DNA from: an uncultured Armatimonadota bacterium | GTDB lineage: Bacteria; Armatimonadota; Armatimonadia; Armatimonadales; Armatimonadaceae | NCBI GenBank assembly: GCA_903915615.1 | Contig: CAIWTR010000378.1 | Location: forward strand, 1 to 12,755 | Length of the DNA stretch: 12,755 nucleotides | Direction of reading: 5' to 3' | In this document: in pieces, positions 5,517-12,755 of the stretch | How positions within the stretch are numbered: the stretch's first letter is position 1 | Layout: each line of letters opens with the position of its first letter | The notes under the pieces: model-generated | Told to the model about the DNA's origin: nothing | What the model saw: the letters and a program-made list of their open reading frames with translations, nothing else | Databases searched by the model: none | Position numbers and translations under genes: made by a program

Positions 5517-8500
5517 ATGCGCAACGTAGCCATCTCCCTAGGTATTGCCGGAATCGTCATCAGCTCCGCATCCGCCAATATCGCTCCCGTCACCCTCCGA
5601 ACCGAGTATCTTGTGAACCCGATGGCGGTCGATACCGATACGCCGCGGTTGTTCTGGAAAGTCACGAGCAAGGAACGGAATCAGAGGCAGTCTGCCTACC
5701 AGATTCGCGTCGCAAACAGTGTTCAGGCACTTCAGGCTGGAAATGCCAATCTCTGGGATACCGGCAAAGTCAAGTCATCTGAGACTGCCCAGATTGAATA
5801 CGCTGGAAAGAAGCTTCAAGCCGCACAAACCGCCTTCTGGCAGGTTCGCGTCTGGGATCAGGATGGAAATGCTAGCGGCTGGAGCACGCCCGCACATTGG
5901 ACCAAGGGGCTTGCCGCAACTGACTGGAAGGGTGGCTGGCTCGCAGCAAAGACCACCAAAGTTACCGCAGCACCGACTGGACTAGGCGGAGCAAAATGGA
6001 TTTGGTACGCACCCGAAGCGGCATCCCCGAAAGCGGGTGTCCGTACATTCCGCAAGACATTTGATCTGCCCGCTGATGTCGCGATCAAAGGTTCCCTTAT
6101 CGCCGCTGGTGATAACTCCTACACCATTTCTTTAAATGGCAAAGTCGTCTCAACCGGTGCCGGTTGGACCACAATCCAGTCCGCTGACATTTCCAGTGCG
6201 CTCAAAGTTGGGCCAAATGTCATCTCCGTGGATGTCAAGAACGAGGGCGATGACCCTGCTGGCTTTGTCGCGAAGGTTCAAATCAAGGCTGGAACGGAAA
6301 CCACCATCGTTACGGATGCATCTTGGCAAGGCGCTGCATCCGCAAATGGAACGTATACGGCTGCGGCAGTGCTGGGCGATTACGGGATGGCTCCTTGGAA
6401 CTCCGCGACCGTCGCCGTCGCGATGCCAATGGATCCTCCGACCTACTTCCGCAAGGACTTTAATGTCGACCGCTCCAAGGCATCTGTTGTCAAGGCAACC
6501 CTTTACGCCACCGCCTTTGGTAGCTACCTCTTCAGCATCAATGGCAAGGCCGTCTCAAACGATGCCCTTTCACCAGGCTGGACCGAGTTCACTAAGCGCG
6601 TTCACTACCTCGCCTACGATGTCACTGGACATCTGAAAGCGGGAGACAATGCCATTGGTGGCATCCTCGGGGATGGCTGGTACGCATCCTATTTGGCATT
6701 CACCGGGCGACGTAAGTACTACGGCGGCGACCCTGCGCTACGTGCACAGCTGCGCATCGAATACTCCGATGGCCGTGTGCAAATGGTCGCGACGGACGGA
6801 ACATGGATGTCCGGTACAGGTCCTGTCGAGTACGCTGACATGCTGATGGGCACAAGCATCGACTATAACAAAGACCTTGGTGCGTGGACGATGCCCGGGT
6901 TCAGCACGGCTGGCTGGAAACCTGCAGAGCTGACAAAAGTCCCCGATGTCCCTGTCCAGGCACACCCAAACAGCGGTGTCCGTGAGCAGGAACTGATTGC
7001 CGCAAAGAGCCGCACGAATCCAAAGCCCGGAGTGTTCATTTACAACATCGGGCAAAACCTCTCCGGCGTTGTTCGCTTCAAGGTCAATGGCAAAAAGGGC
7101 CAAAAGATCACGGTGCGACATGGTGAGTTCCTAAACACGGATGGCACTCTCTACACCACCAACCTCCGCGCGGCGAAGGCGACCGATACCTACACGCTTG
7201 CCAAAGATGGTGAGACGATCTGTGAGCCAATCTTCACCTTCCATGGTTTCCAATACGTGGAAATCACCGGTGTGGATGAAGCTCCAGCCGCAAAGGATGT
7301 CAAAGCGGTTGTCTACTACTCAGACCTGCCAAAGGCCGGCGAGTTTACATCGGATAATCCACTCCTCAACCGCCTGGTTCTGAACACAGACTGGGGGCAG
7401 CGGGGGAACTACCTAGATGTCCCTACAGACTGTCCACAGCGCGATGAGCGTGCAGGCTGGACGGGGGATGCACAGGTCTTCACAAAGGCTGCCGCATTCA
7501 ACCGCGACATCGCACCGTTCTACACCAAGTGGCTTGTCGACCTCGTTCAGGATTCGCAAAACGATGCCGGGATGTTTGGTGATGTTGCACCACACCTCAG
7601 CATGGTTGGGTTCGGAAATGCAGCCTGGGAAGATGCAGGCGTTGTCTGCACCTACCGAATGTGGGAAATGTACGGTGATGTCACAGCGGTCAAGCGCCAC
7701 TGGGCAAACCTGAACAAGTTCATGGACCACCTTGACAAGGTTGCCCCAAATGGCATCCGTCAGGTCGGTGCATACGGTGACTGGCTCCTCCTTGATGGCG
7801 TCCAGCAATCGGGAATCCACGGAACGGCATACTACTATCAGGATGCCAAAATGATGGCCGAGCTCGCGGAAGCCATCGGGGACCGTGCCGCCGTACGCCG
7901 CTACCGTAACACCATGGAAACGGCACGGAAAGCATTCCTTGAGAACTTTGTCACCCCGGATGGCCGCGTAGAAGACAAGGGTAAGTCCTCCCAGACCTTC
8001 TATGCGCTTGCGCTAGCCTATGAACTCCTTCCAGTGGAGCTGCGGGCAAAGGCTACTAATCATCTGGTCAATCTTCTCAAGAAGCGTGGCGATCACCTTG
8101 CGACAGGCTTTATCGGTACGCCGGTTCTCTTGCCATCGCTTCGAATGGGCGGGCGGGCAAACTACGCCGATCAGCTCTTCTTGACGGAAACATTCCCATC
8201 GCTGCTGTATCAGGTAAAGCTTGGCTCAACGACGATGTGGGAGCGCTGGGATGGCTGGACGCCTGAGAAGGGCTTCCAGGATGCTGGAATGAACTCGTTC
8301 AACCACTACTGGCTTGGCTGTATCACCGAGTATCTCCACACAGCGGTTGGTGGTATCGATACGATTGGCCCAGGCTGGAAGCGTATCGTCGTAAAGCCAG
8401 AAGTCGAATCCGCACTCAAGAATGTCAACTCTTCGTATGACAGCATCCGTGGAGTGGTCAAGTCGAGCTGGACCCGCTCCGATGATGGTTCGCTGTCCCT

Positions 8501-8681
8501 CACCGTGACGATTCCTGCGAATGCAACGGCCGAGGTTCATGTTCCTGCAGGAGCAAACGATGTTGTGACCGAGAGTGGGATGCCAGTGCGTGGCTATCAA
8601 AAGGCTGATCGCAGAATCGTTGAGGTTGGCTCGGGAACTTACTTCTTCGTAGTCCGTGCTGCAGGTATCGCTGCCAAGTGA
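5517..8681 (+). CDS. Secreted GH78 alpha-L-rhamnosidase, multidomain
   Basis: This 1054-residue enzyme hydrolyses terminal alpha-L-rhamnose from rhamnosides. A Sec signal peptide covers residues 1-20, with ASA just before Asn21 as the likely cleavage site. The family-typical N-terminus follows (LRTEYLVNPMAVDTDTPRLFW, about 27-47). A beta-sandwich at about 155-270 and a Bac_rhamnosid_N-like domain at about 305-430 resemble each other (FRKTF/FRKDF and NGKVVS/NGKAVS). A concanavalin-like domain follows (about 505-600), then the (alpha/alpha)6 catalytic barrel. The catalytic signature DCPQRDERAGWTGD is at 638-651, with Glu644 the likely general acid. Glu909 in TMWERWDG is the likely base; NSFNHYWLG is at 926-934. 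A C-terminal beta domain (about 950-1054) completes the protein. The start lies immediately after a promoter and lacks a ribosome binding site. The stop overlaps the ABC ATPase start, tying release of rhamnose to its import. Confidence 0.95.
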   Translation: MRNVAISLGIAGIVISSASANIAPVTLRTEYLVNPMAVDTDTPRLFWKVTSKERNQRQSAYQIRVANSVQALQAGNANLWDTGKVKSSETAQIEYAGKKLQAAQTAFWQVRVWDQDGNASGWSTPAHWTKGLAATDWKGGWLAAKTTKVTAAPTGLGGAKWIWYAPEAASPKAGVRTFRKTFDLPADVAIKGSLIAAGDNSYTISLNGKVVSTGAGWTTIQSADISSALKVGPNVISVDVKNEGDDPAGFVAKVQIKAGTETTIVTDASWQGAASANGTYTAAAVLGDYGMAPWNSATVAVAMPMDPPTYFRKDFNVDRSKASVVKATLYATAFGSYLFSINGKAVSNDALSPGWTEFTKRVHYLAYDVTGHLKAGDNAIGGILGDGWYASYLAFTGRRKYYGGDPALRAQLRIEYSDGRVQMVATDGTWMSGTGPVEYADMLMGTSIDYNKDLGAWTMPGFSTAGWKPAELTKVPDVPVQAHPNSGVREQELIAAKSRTNPKPGVFIYNIGQNLSGVVRFKVNGKKGQKITVRHGEFLNTDGTLYTTNLRAAKATDTYTLAKDGETICEPIFTFHGFQYVEITGVDEAPAAKDVKAVVYYSDLPKAGEFTSDNPLLNRLVLNTDWGQRGNYLDVPTDCPQRDERAGWTGDAQVFTKAAAFNRDIAPFYTKWLVDLVQDSQNDAGMFGDVAPHLSMVGFGNAAWEDAGVVCTYRMWEMYGDVTAVKRHWANLNKFMDHLDKVAPNGIRQVGAYGDWLLLDGVQQSGIHGTAYYYQDAKMMAELAEAIGDRAAVRRYRNTMETARKAFLENFVTPDGRVEDKGKSSQTFYALALAYELLPVELRAKATNHLVNLLKKRGDHLATGFIGTPVLLPSLRMGGRANYADQLFLTETFPSLLYQVKLGSTTMWERWDGWTPEKGFQDAGMNSFNHYWLGCITEYLHTAVGGIDTIGPGWKRIVVKPEVESALKNVNSSYDSIRGVVKSSWTRSDDGSLSLTVTIPANATAEVHVPAGANDVVTESGMPVRGYQKADRRIVEVGSGTYFFVVRAAGIAAK

Positions 8682-10210
8682 GTAGTCCTGCAGTGAGCCC
8701 GGCAGCTGGAGCTGTGATTCTTAGCGCATCCCATATCTCGATGCGCTTCGGTCCAGTCGAAGTCCTTGCTGACATTTCTGTCGAGCTGAGGGCTGGCGAA
8801 GTCCATGCCCTCCTCGGTGAAAATGGAGCGGGTAAGTCGACGCTTGCAAAGATTCTCGCCGGCGTCTATAAGCCGGTTTCCGGCAAGCTTGCTTTGCTGG
8901 GGAATGAGATCTCACTGTCTGGGCCCCGGGATGCGGCAGCAAAGGGCATCGCCCTTATCCACCAGGAACCGCTGACATTTCCGGACCTTTCGGTGGCTGA
9001 AAACATCTTTATCGGACGCCAGCCGACGAAGGCTGGTCGTATCGACTGGGCAAAAATGCGCCAAGATGCTGAGAAGTACCTTTCTGCGCTTGGTGTTACG
9101 CTCGATGTAAGCGCGCCAGTTCGTGGCCTCTCCGTCGCCGATAGGCAAATGATTGAGCTGGCATCGGCTCTGTCGCTGGATGCCAAAGTTCTCATTCTTG
9201 ATGAAACAACCGCATCTCTAACCCCGGGGGAAGTTAAAAAGCTCGCCGCCGTACTGGATCGCCTAAAAGCCGAAGGCAAGGCGATTGCTTTCATCGGCCA
9301 CCGGATGGAAGAGATTTTCAGCATTTGTGACCGGATCAGTGTTCTGCGGGATGGCCTCAAGGTTGGCGAGACGCTGCGGACAGAAACGAATGTCGACGCA
9401 ATTCTGCGCTGGATGGTTGGGCGTGATGTCCACCACCTCGTCGAACGCGGCGAACCTAACCTTGGTGATGTTGCCCTTGATGTGAGCGGGTTAACCCGCA
9501 AACCCCGCTTTGCCGACATCTCGCTCAGTGTAAAGGCTGGGGAAATCGTTGGGCTTGCTGGTCTCGTGGGGGCAGGTCGAACCGATGTCCTGCGAGCCAT
9601 TTTTGGTCTCGATACCGTCGATTCCGGGATGGTTACCGTAACCGGCACGACGCTTGTGCATCATGATCCGGCGCGTGCGATGGAAGCTGGTGTCGCGCTG
9701 GTACCTGAGGACCGTCAACAACACGGAGTTCTGATGCCGCAATCCATTTGGGAAAATGGAAGCCTTGCGATCATGCCCCGGCTTGCAAAGTTTGGCCTCG
9801 TGGATGACAAAACGGCACGGCAAAAGTCTGCCGAAGGAACCCAGCGTCTGGCCGTAAAGATGCGCGATGATGAACAAGCCATCCGCGAGCTTAGCGGCGG
9901 AAACCAGCAAAAAGTCGTTATCGGAAAGTGGCTGCTGACTAATCCGAAGGTGCTCCTCCTCGATGAACCGACACGTGGAATCGATGTCGGCGCAAAGGCC
10001 GAAGTGCACCGCGTGATTGTTGAGCTTGCACAGAGTGGGCTCGCGGTCCTGATGGTCTCAAGCGACCTCCCGGAAGTGCTTGCACTGAGCGACCGAGTTT
10101 TGGTGATGCGCGGAGGGCAGATTGTGAGTACGTTTGACCGCAAGGATGCCACGGCGGAAGGCATTATCGCTGCCGCATCCGGCGCCACACTCGCAGAGGT
10201 CACCGCATGA
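8678..10210 (+). CDS. rhaT: Sugar ABC importer ATPase, CUT2 type with two nucleotide-binding domains (RhaT-like)
   Basis: This 510-residue tandem ATPase powers a sugar importer of the ribose/rhamnose (CUT2) class. NBD1 has Walker A GENGAGKST (48-55 region), the Q-loop at HQEP (95-98), Walker B VLILDETTAS (171-180) and His208 in IGHRMEE. NBD2 has a degenerate Walker A, GLVGAGRTD (295-303), lacking the lysine. It also has the intact signature LSGGNQQK (405-412) and Walker B VLLLDEPTRGID (425-436). One degenerate site is normal for RbsA-like proteins. The start is taken as GTG at 8678, which overlaps the rhamnosidase stop as GTGA. GTG at 8693 or 8714 is possible, but neither has a well-spaced ribosome binding site. 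Its stop overlaps the next ATG. The rhamnose assignment rests on the adjoining rhamnosidase, the two separate permeases and the binding protein type. The symbol follows the rhizobial RhaSTPQ system, not the E. coli RhaT symporter. Confidence 0.9.
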   Translation: MSSPAVSPAAGAVILSASHISMRFGPVEVLADISVELRAGEVHALLGENGAGKSTLAKILAGVYKPVSGKLALLGNEISLSGPRDAAAKGIALIHQEPLTFPDLSVAENIFIGRQPTKAGRIDWAKMRQDAEKYLSALGVTLDVSAPVRGLSVADRQMIELASALSLDAKVLILDETTASLTPGEVKKLAAVLDRLKAEGKAIAFIGHRMEEIFSICDRISVLRDGLKVGETLRTETNVDAILRWMVGRDVHHLVERGEPNLGDVALDVSGLTRKPRFADISLSVKAGEIVGLAGLVGAGRTDVLRAIFGLDTVDSGMVTVTGTTLVHHDPARAMEAGVALVPEDRQQHGVLMPQSIWENGSLAIMPRLAKFGLVDDKTARQKSAEGTQRLAVKMRDDEQAIRELSGGNQQKVVIGKWLLTNPKVLLLDEPTRGIDVGAKAEVHRVIVELAQSGLAVLMVSSDLPEVLALSDRVLVMRGGQIVSTFDRKDATAEGIIAAASGATLAEVTA

Positions 10211-11205
10211 AAAAGCTCCTCGCACGCCGTGAACTCTCGCTCGTCGTTGCCATCATTTTGATTGTTGGCGTTGCGATTGCCCTGCAGCCACGCTTTGCCA
10301 GCGAACAAAACATCCGCAGTATCCTGCTCTGGGTTCCCCTGCTTGCTGTTGCCGCGATGGGCCAGACGGCCGTCATTATCACGCGCGGAATCGATGTCTC
10401 GGTTGGGTCCATTCTCGGCCTTGCTGGCATGACGACGGCGATTCTGCTTCGGGATTACCCACAGCTGGGCGTCGGCGGGGCGGCCGTAATCGGAATCGGG
10501 CTTGGTGCCGTGCTCGGTGCCATCAATGGCGGGATGATTGCCTTTGCAAAAGTCCCACCAATCGTTGCAACCCTCGGAACACTCGGTATCTATCGTGGTC
10601 TCACATTTATCGTGAGTGGTGGCCGCCAGGTGGATGACTACCAGCTTCCGAAAGACCTGATGAACTGGTCGCTTGAAGGGCCGGCGCTGCTTTCGAAAGT
10701 CCCATTTATCAACTCAATCCCCTGGGTGGTCTGGATTGCCATCATCGTGATGCTCCTCAGCCACCTCGGGATGACGTATACCCGCTACGGCCGCGATGTG
10801 TATGCACTTGGCGGCAATCCGGATGCGGCTGCGCTTCGTGGCATTCCCGTCAACTTTGTCACTTTCATGGCCTATGTGCTCTGCGGTATTGGCGGCGGCT
10901 TCGCGGGTGTTCTCTATGCAAGCCGCTACGGTACGGTCAACCCAAGTGGTATTGGAAATGGCTTTGAGCTCCAGGTGATTGCTGCGGTTGTGATTGGTGG
11001 TGTCTCGGTGTTCGGTGGCACCGGTGGCGCCCCTGGCGTCGCGCTCAGCTGCCTCTTGCTCGGCGTCGTGAACGTCGCCCTTTCTGTTCTCGCTATCGCC
11101 GATACATGGCAAATGGCGATTTACGGACTGGTGCTGCTCGTCGCAATCATCGCCGATGAGCGCTTTGCACGCAGCGCCCGTAAGCGCGCAGGGGAGGCTG
11201 TATGA
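10207..11205 (+). CDS. rhaP: Sugar ABC importer permease 1 (BPD_transp_2, RhaP/RhaQ-like)
   Basis: This 332-residue integral membrane protein is one half of the translocation channel. The ATG overlaps the ATPase stop as ATGA. After a basic N-terminus (MKKLLARRE), hydrophobic segments are spread along the protein, consistent with the 8-10 helices of the BPD_transp_2 family. The family's ITRGIDVSVGSILGLAGM stretch is at about 58-75. The cytoplasmic loop contacting the ATPase, GRDVYALGGNPDAAALRGI, is at about 195-213. The signature GFELQVIAAVVIGGVSVFGG is at about 252-271. The C-terminus is basic (ARSARKRAGEAV). The N-terminal part around VPLLAVAAMGQTAVIITRGID resembles one of the two rhizobial rhamnose permeases. 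Which is P and which is Q is assigned by gene order and is not certain. Confidence 0.88.
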   Translation: MKKLLARRELSLVVAIILIVGVAIALQPRFASEQNIRSILLWVPLLAVAAMGQTAVIITRGIDVSVGSILGLAGMTTAILLRDYPQLGVGGAAVIGIGLGAVLGAINGGMIAFAKVPPIVATLGTLGIYRGLTFIVSGGRQVDDYQLPKDLMNWSLEGPALLSKVPFINSIPWVVWIAIIVMLLSHLGMTYTRYGRDVYALGGNPDAAALRGIPVNFVTFMAYVLCGIGGGFAGVLYASRYGTVNPSGIGNGFELQVIAAVVIGGVSVFGGTGGAPGVALSCLLLGVVNVALSVLAIADTWQMAIYGLVLLVAIIADERFARSARKRAGEAV

Positions 11206-12155
11206 TCACCCGCATCCGCAGCCGCTTTGGCCCCGAAATCGTCGCCGTTGTCCTTCTTATATTGGCCTTTGGGTTCAGTGCATTCCGTGAGCCTCGCTTC
11301 CTGGATGCCGAATATCTCTTTGACCGCTCGACGCTTTACATGGAGGCTGGGATTCTCGCGCTGTCGATGACCTTTGTGATCATCGCCGGGCATATCGACC
11401 TCTCGGTGACATCCATCCTCGCTCTCGTTGGCGCAATCTGTACAACACTGGTTTCAAAATACGGACTGCCACCTGCGGCGATGATCATCATCGCTCCCGT
11501 TGTTGGTGGCGCCCTCGGTGCGCTGAATGGCCTCCTTGTTTCAAAAGGAAAGCTGCCATCCTTGGTCGTGACCCTTGCCACAATGGCGCTCTTCCGCGGC
11601 GTGGCGCAGATTCTCCTCGGCGACCACTCGCTCCCGATGCCAAAGGAGCTCGTTGGCATCCATAAAATCCAGCTCCCTGGGACATACTTCCATGTCCCGA
11701 TGGTCCTCCTGGCCATTCTCGCGGTTATCGCGGCTGGTGTCCTACATCGGACCGTTTGGGGCCGCTGGGTAACGGCACTCGGCACAAATGCCGAAGCCGC
11801 AAGGCATGCCGGCATCCCAACCGGGAAGATACTGATTCAGCTGTTTACACTCTCCGGAGTCGCGGCGGGAATCGGCAGCATGCTGATGCTCTCACGCCTC
11901 GGAGTTGCACGCTTTGACCACGCACGTGGCCTCGAACTCGATGTCATCACGGCCGTCGTTCTTGGTGGCGCATCCATTTTCGGTGGAAGAGGGACTGTTT
12001 TTGGAACCATCACCGCACTGGGGCTCGTTGGCGTTGTCCAGACCGGAATGGGCGTCGCTGGCGTCAAAGCTGAAGTCCAAGTTGCCGTCATCGGGCTTCT
12101 CCTTATTGTCTCTGTCTTGTTTAGTAATTTCACTGCGCGAAAGCGTGGCAGGTAG
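11202..12155 (+). CDS. rhaQ: Sugar ABC importer permease 2 (BPD_transp_2, RhaP/RhaQ-like)
   Basis: This 317-residue membrane protein is the second permease subunit. Its ATG overlaps the stop of the first permease as ATGA, with a strong ribosome binding site GGGGAGG at 11191-11197. The same family landmarks appear in the same order. They are IAGHIDLSVTSILAL (about 61-75), the coupling loop GRWVTALGTNAEAARHAGI (about 187-205) and the signature GLELDVITAVVLGGASIFGG (about 243-262). It is clearly homologous to its neighbour but diverged, so the two probably form a heterodimer, as in rhamnose transporters; ribose-type transporters usually have a single permease gene. The segment EAGILALSMTFVIIAGHIDL matches the other rhizobial rhamnose permease type. 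It is separated from the binding-protein gene by 72 bases. Confidence 0.88.
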   Translation: MITRIRSRFGPEIVAVVLLILAFGFSAFREPRFLDAEYLFDRSTLYMEAGILALSMTFVIIAGHIDLSVTSILALVGAICTTLVSKYGLPPAAMIIIAPVVGGALGALNGLLVSKGKLPSLVVTLATMALFRGVAQILLGDHSLPMPKELVGIHKIQLPGTYFHVPMVLLAILAVIAAGVLHRTVWGRWVTALGTNAEAARHAGIPTGKILIQLFTLSGVAAGIGSMLMLSRLGVARFDHARGLELDVITAVVLGGASIFGGRGTVFGTITALGLVGVVQTGMGVAGVKAEVQVAVIGLLLIVSVLFSNFTARKRGR

Positions 12156-12214
12156 AACCGCATCGTTTGTCGCAATTAGGATGTAGCAGCCGCGCTGTGA
12201 AGCCGGTTTGAGTT

Positions 12215-12219
12215 GGAGG
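12215..12219 (+). promoter_or_regulatory. Ribosome binding site of the solute-binding protein gene
   Basis: GGAGG lies 8 bases before the ATG at 12228. The 72-base gap from 12156 contains no clear terminator or promoter, only a small CAGC/GCTG hairpin near 12187-12197. The gene is probably transcribed with the permeases, with its own strong ribosome binding site allowing higher translation, as binding proteins usually need. Confidence 0.75.
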
Positions 12220-12227
12220 ATTGAAAC

Positions 12228-12755
12228 ATGACACGTAAGTCTATTTTCGCGCTGGCTGCGCTTGCAGCTTTTGGCGCGATCGCACCACTGGGATGTAAGC
12301 CTGCCGGCAAGGACGGCGCTTCCGGAGCCGGGGATGCACCGAAGTCCGGTTCATCCCGCATCGTCTTCATCCCGAAGAACATGGGTAACCCATACTTCGA
12401 AGCGATGGAAAAGGGTTTCCAACAGGCATCCAAGGAGCTCGGCTTTGAGTTCTCCACGACCGGACCTGCTGTTGCTGAACCAACCGCGCAGATTTCCTAC
12501 ATCAAGGATGAAATCCAACGCGGCGCCACCGCAATCGTAATCGCGGCAAACTCCGTGGATGCTCTCAACGGCACCCTCGATGAAGCACGTGCAAAGGGCA
12601 TCAAGATCATCACCGTGGACTCTGACCTCACCGGAAATGAAACTCACCGTGACCTTGGCGTTCTGGCGTGTGACTTTGACACCATGGGCGACTTCCTCAT
12701 CGAGCAGATGGGCGCCATCATGAACTACGAAGGCAAGTTTGCCATCCTTTCTGCA
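12228..12755 (+). CDS. rhaS: Rhamnose-type ABC solute-binding lipoprotein, N-terminal part (runs off the window)
   Basis: The first 176 residues are visible and the frame is open to the window edge. An N-terminal lipoprotein signal (MTRKSIFALAALAAFGAIAPLGC) has a candidate lipid-anchored Cys23. The lipobox PLGC has Pro at -3 where Leu is usual, but Leu at -2 and Gly at -1 are acceptable. A flexible Gly/Ser/Ala-rich linker (24-43) follows. The periplasmic-binding fold (Peripla_BP_4 type) then begins with RIVFIPKNMGNPYFEAM (44-60). The segments EPTAQISYIKDEI (84-96), AIVIAANSVDAL (102-113) and IITVDSDL (127-134) follow the pattern of rhamnose-binding proteins of the TIGR02637 RhaS type. It should capture free sugar outside the membrane and deliver it to the permeases. 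It is placed last in the operon, whereas rhizobial rhaS precedes the ATPase gene. A different sugar ligand cannot be excluded. Confidence 0.85.
   Translation, partial: MTRKSIFALAALAAFGAIAPLGCKPAGKDGASGAGDAPKSGSSRIVFIPKNMGNPYFEAMEKGFQQASKELGFEFSTTGPAVAEPTAQISYIKDEIQRGATAIVIAANSVDALNGTLDEARAKGIKIITVDSDLTGNETHRDLGVLACDFDTMGDFLIEQMGAIMNYEGKFAILSA

Noticed and set aside
5514..5521. CGCATGCG palindrome over the rhamnosidase start codon as an operator
   Set aside because: An 8-bp palindrome around an ATG is expected often by chance, and the longer palindrome in the promoter is a better candidate.
9560..9590. Missing Walker A lysine in the second ATPase domain as a sign of an inactive gene
   Set aside because: A degenerate second Walker A is normal in CUT2/RbsA-type tandem ATPases, and the signature and Walker B of the same domain are intact.
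1..12755. CRISPR array, tRNA or rRNA, transposase, phage or defence genes
   Set aside because: I saw no regularly spaced repeats, cloverleaf, terminal inverted repeats with transposase, or phage or defence motifs; all coding space is metabolic or transport.

Overview
The window reads as a bacterial chromosomal segment, moderately GC-rich, from an organism that degrades and imports plant-type rhamnosides. Every intact gene is on the + strand. The organism is probably not a well-studied proteobacterium. It has a secreted rhamnosidase with a Sec signal and a lipoprotein-type solute-binding protein. It mixes Shine-Dalgarno-led genes with one apparently leaderless gene. Armatimonadota or a similar environmental phylum is a guess that one window cannot settle.

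Layout. At 2-190 is the C-terminal tail of a LOG-family (lysine-decarboxylase-like) phosphoribohydrolase that began outside the window. At 284-1636 is a 12-helix MFS transporter of the metabolite:H+ symporter type. After a 170-bp gap comes a tight three-gene unit: a Gfo/Idh/MocA oxidoreductase (1807-2835), a cytoplasmic-looking class C beta-lactamase-fold serine hydrolase (2837-4282) and an aldo/keto reductase (4298-5278). This unit ends in a rho-independent terminator-like hairpin (5303-5340).

A 238-bp intergenic region (5279-5516) carries the most interesting non-coding structure. A near-identical 31-bp direct repeat has one copy inside the terminator hairpin and the other just upstream of a promoter. 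The promoter is a near-consensus sigma-70 type (TTGACA, 17-bp spacer, TAATAT). A 17-bp perfect inverted repeat overlaps its -35 box and spacer. The -10 box ends only 6 bases before the ATG of the next gene, so the mRNA is probably leaderless.

That promoter drives a translationally coupled operon: a secreted GH78 alpha-L-rhamnosidase (5517-8681), then a CUT2-type ABC importer made of a double-NBD ATPase (8678-10210), two permeases (10207-11205 and 11202-12155) and, last, the solute-binding lipoprotein (12228 to beyond the right edge). Three successive 4-base stop/start overlaps link the rhamnosidase, ATPase and permeases. The simplest reading is that rhamnose is cleaved from rhamnosides outside the cytoplasm, bound by the lipoprotein and imported by a RhaSTPQ-like transporter. 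No isomerase, kinase, aldolase or regulator is visible, so catabolic enzymes and the regulator must lie outside the window. The upstream oxidoreductase-hydrolase-reductase unit may process a related sugar derivative, but its substrate cannot be read from the sequence.

I found no CRISPR array, tRNA, rRNA, insertion sequence or prophage gene. The window is a well-organised carbohydrate-use locus rather than an obviously new type of system. The novelty lies in the control region of the rhamnosidase operon and in the uncharacterised three-gene unit.
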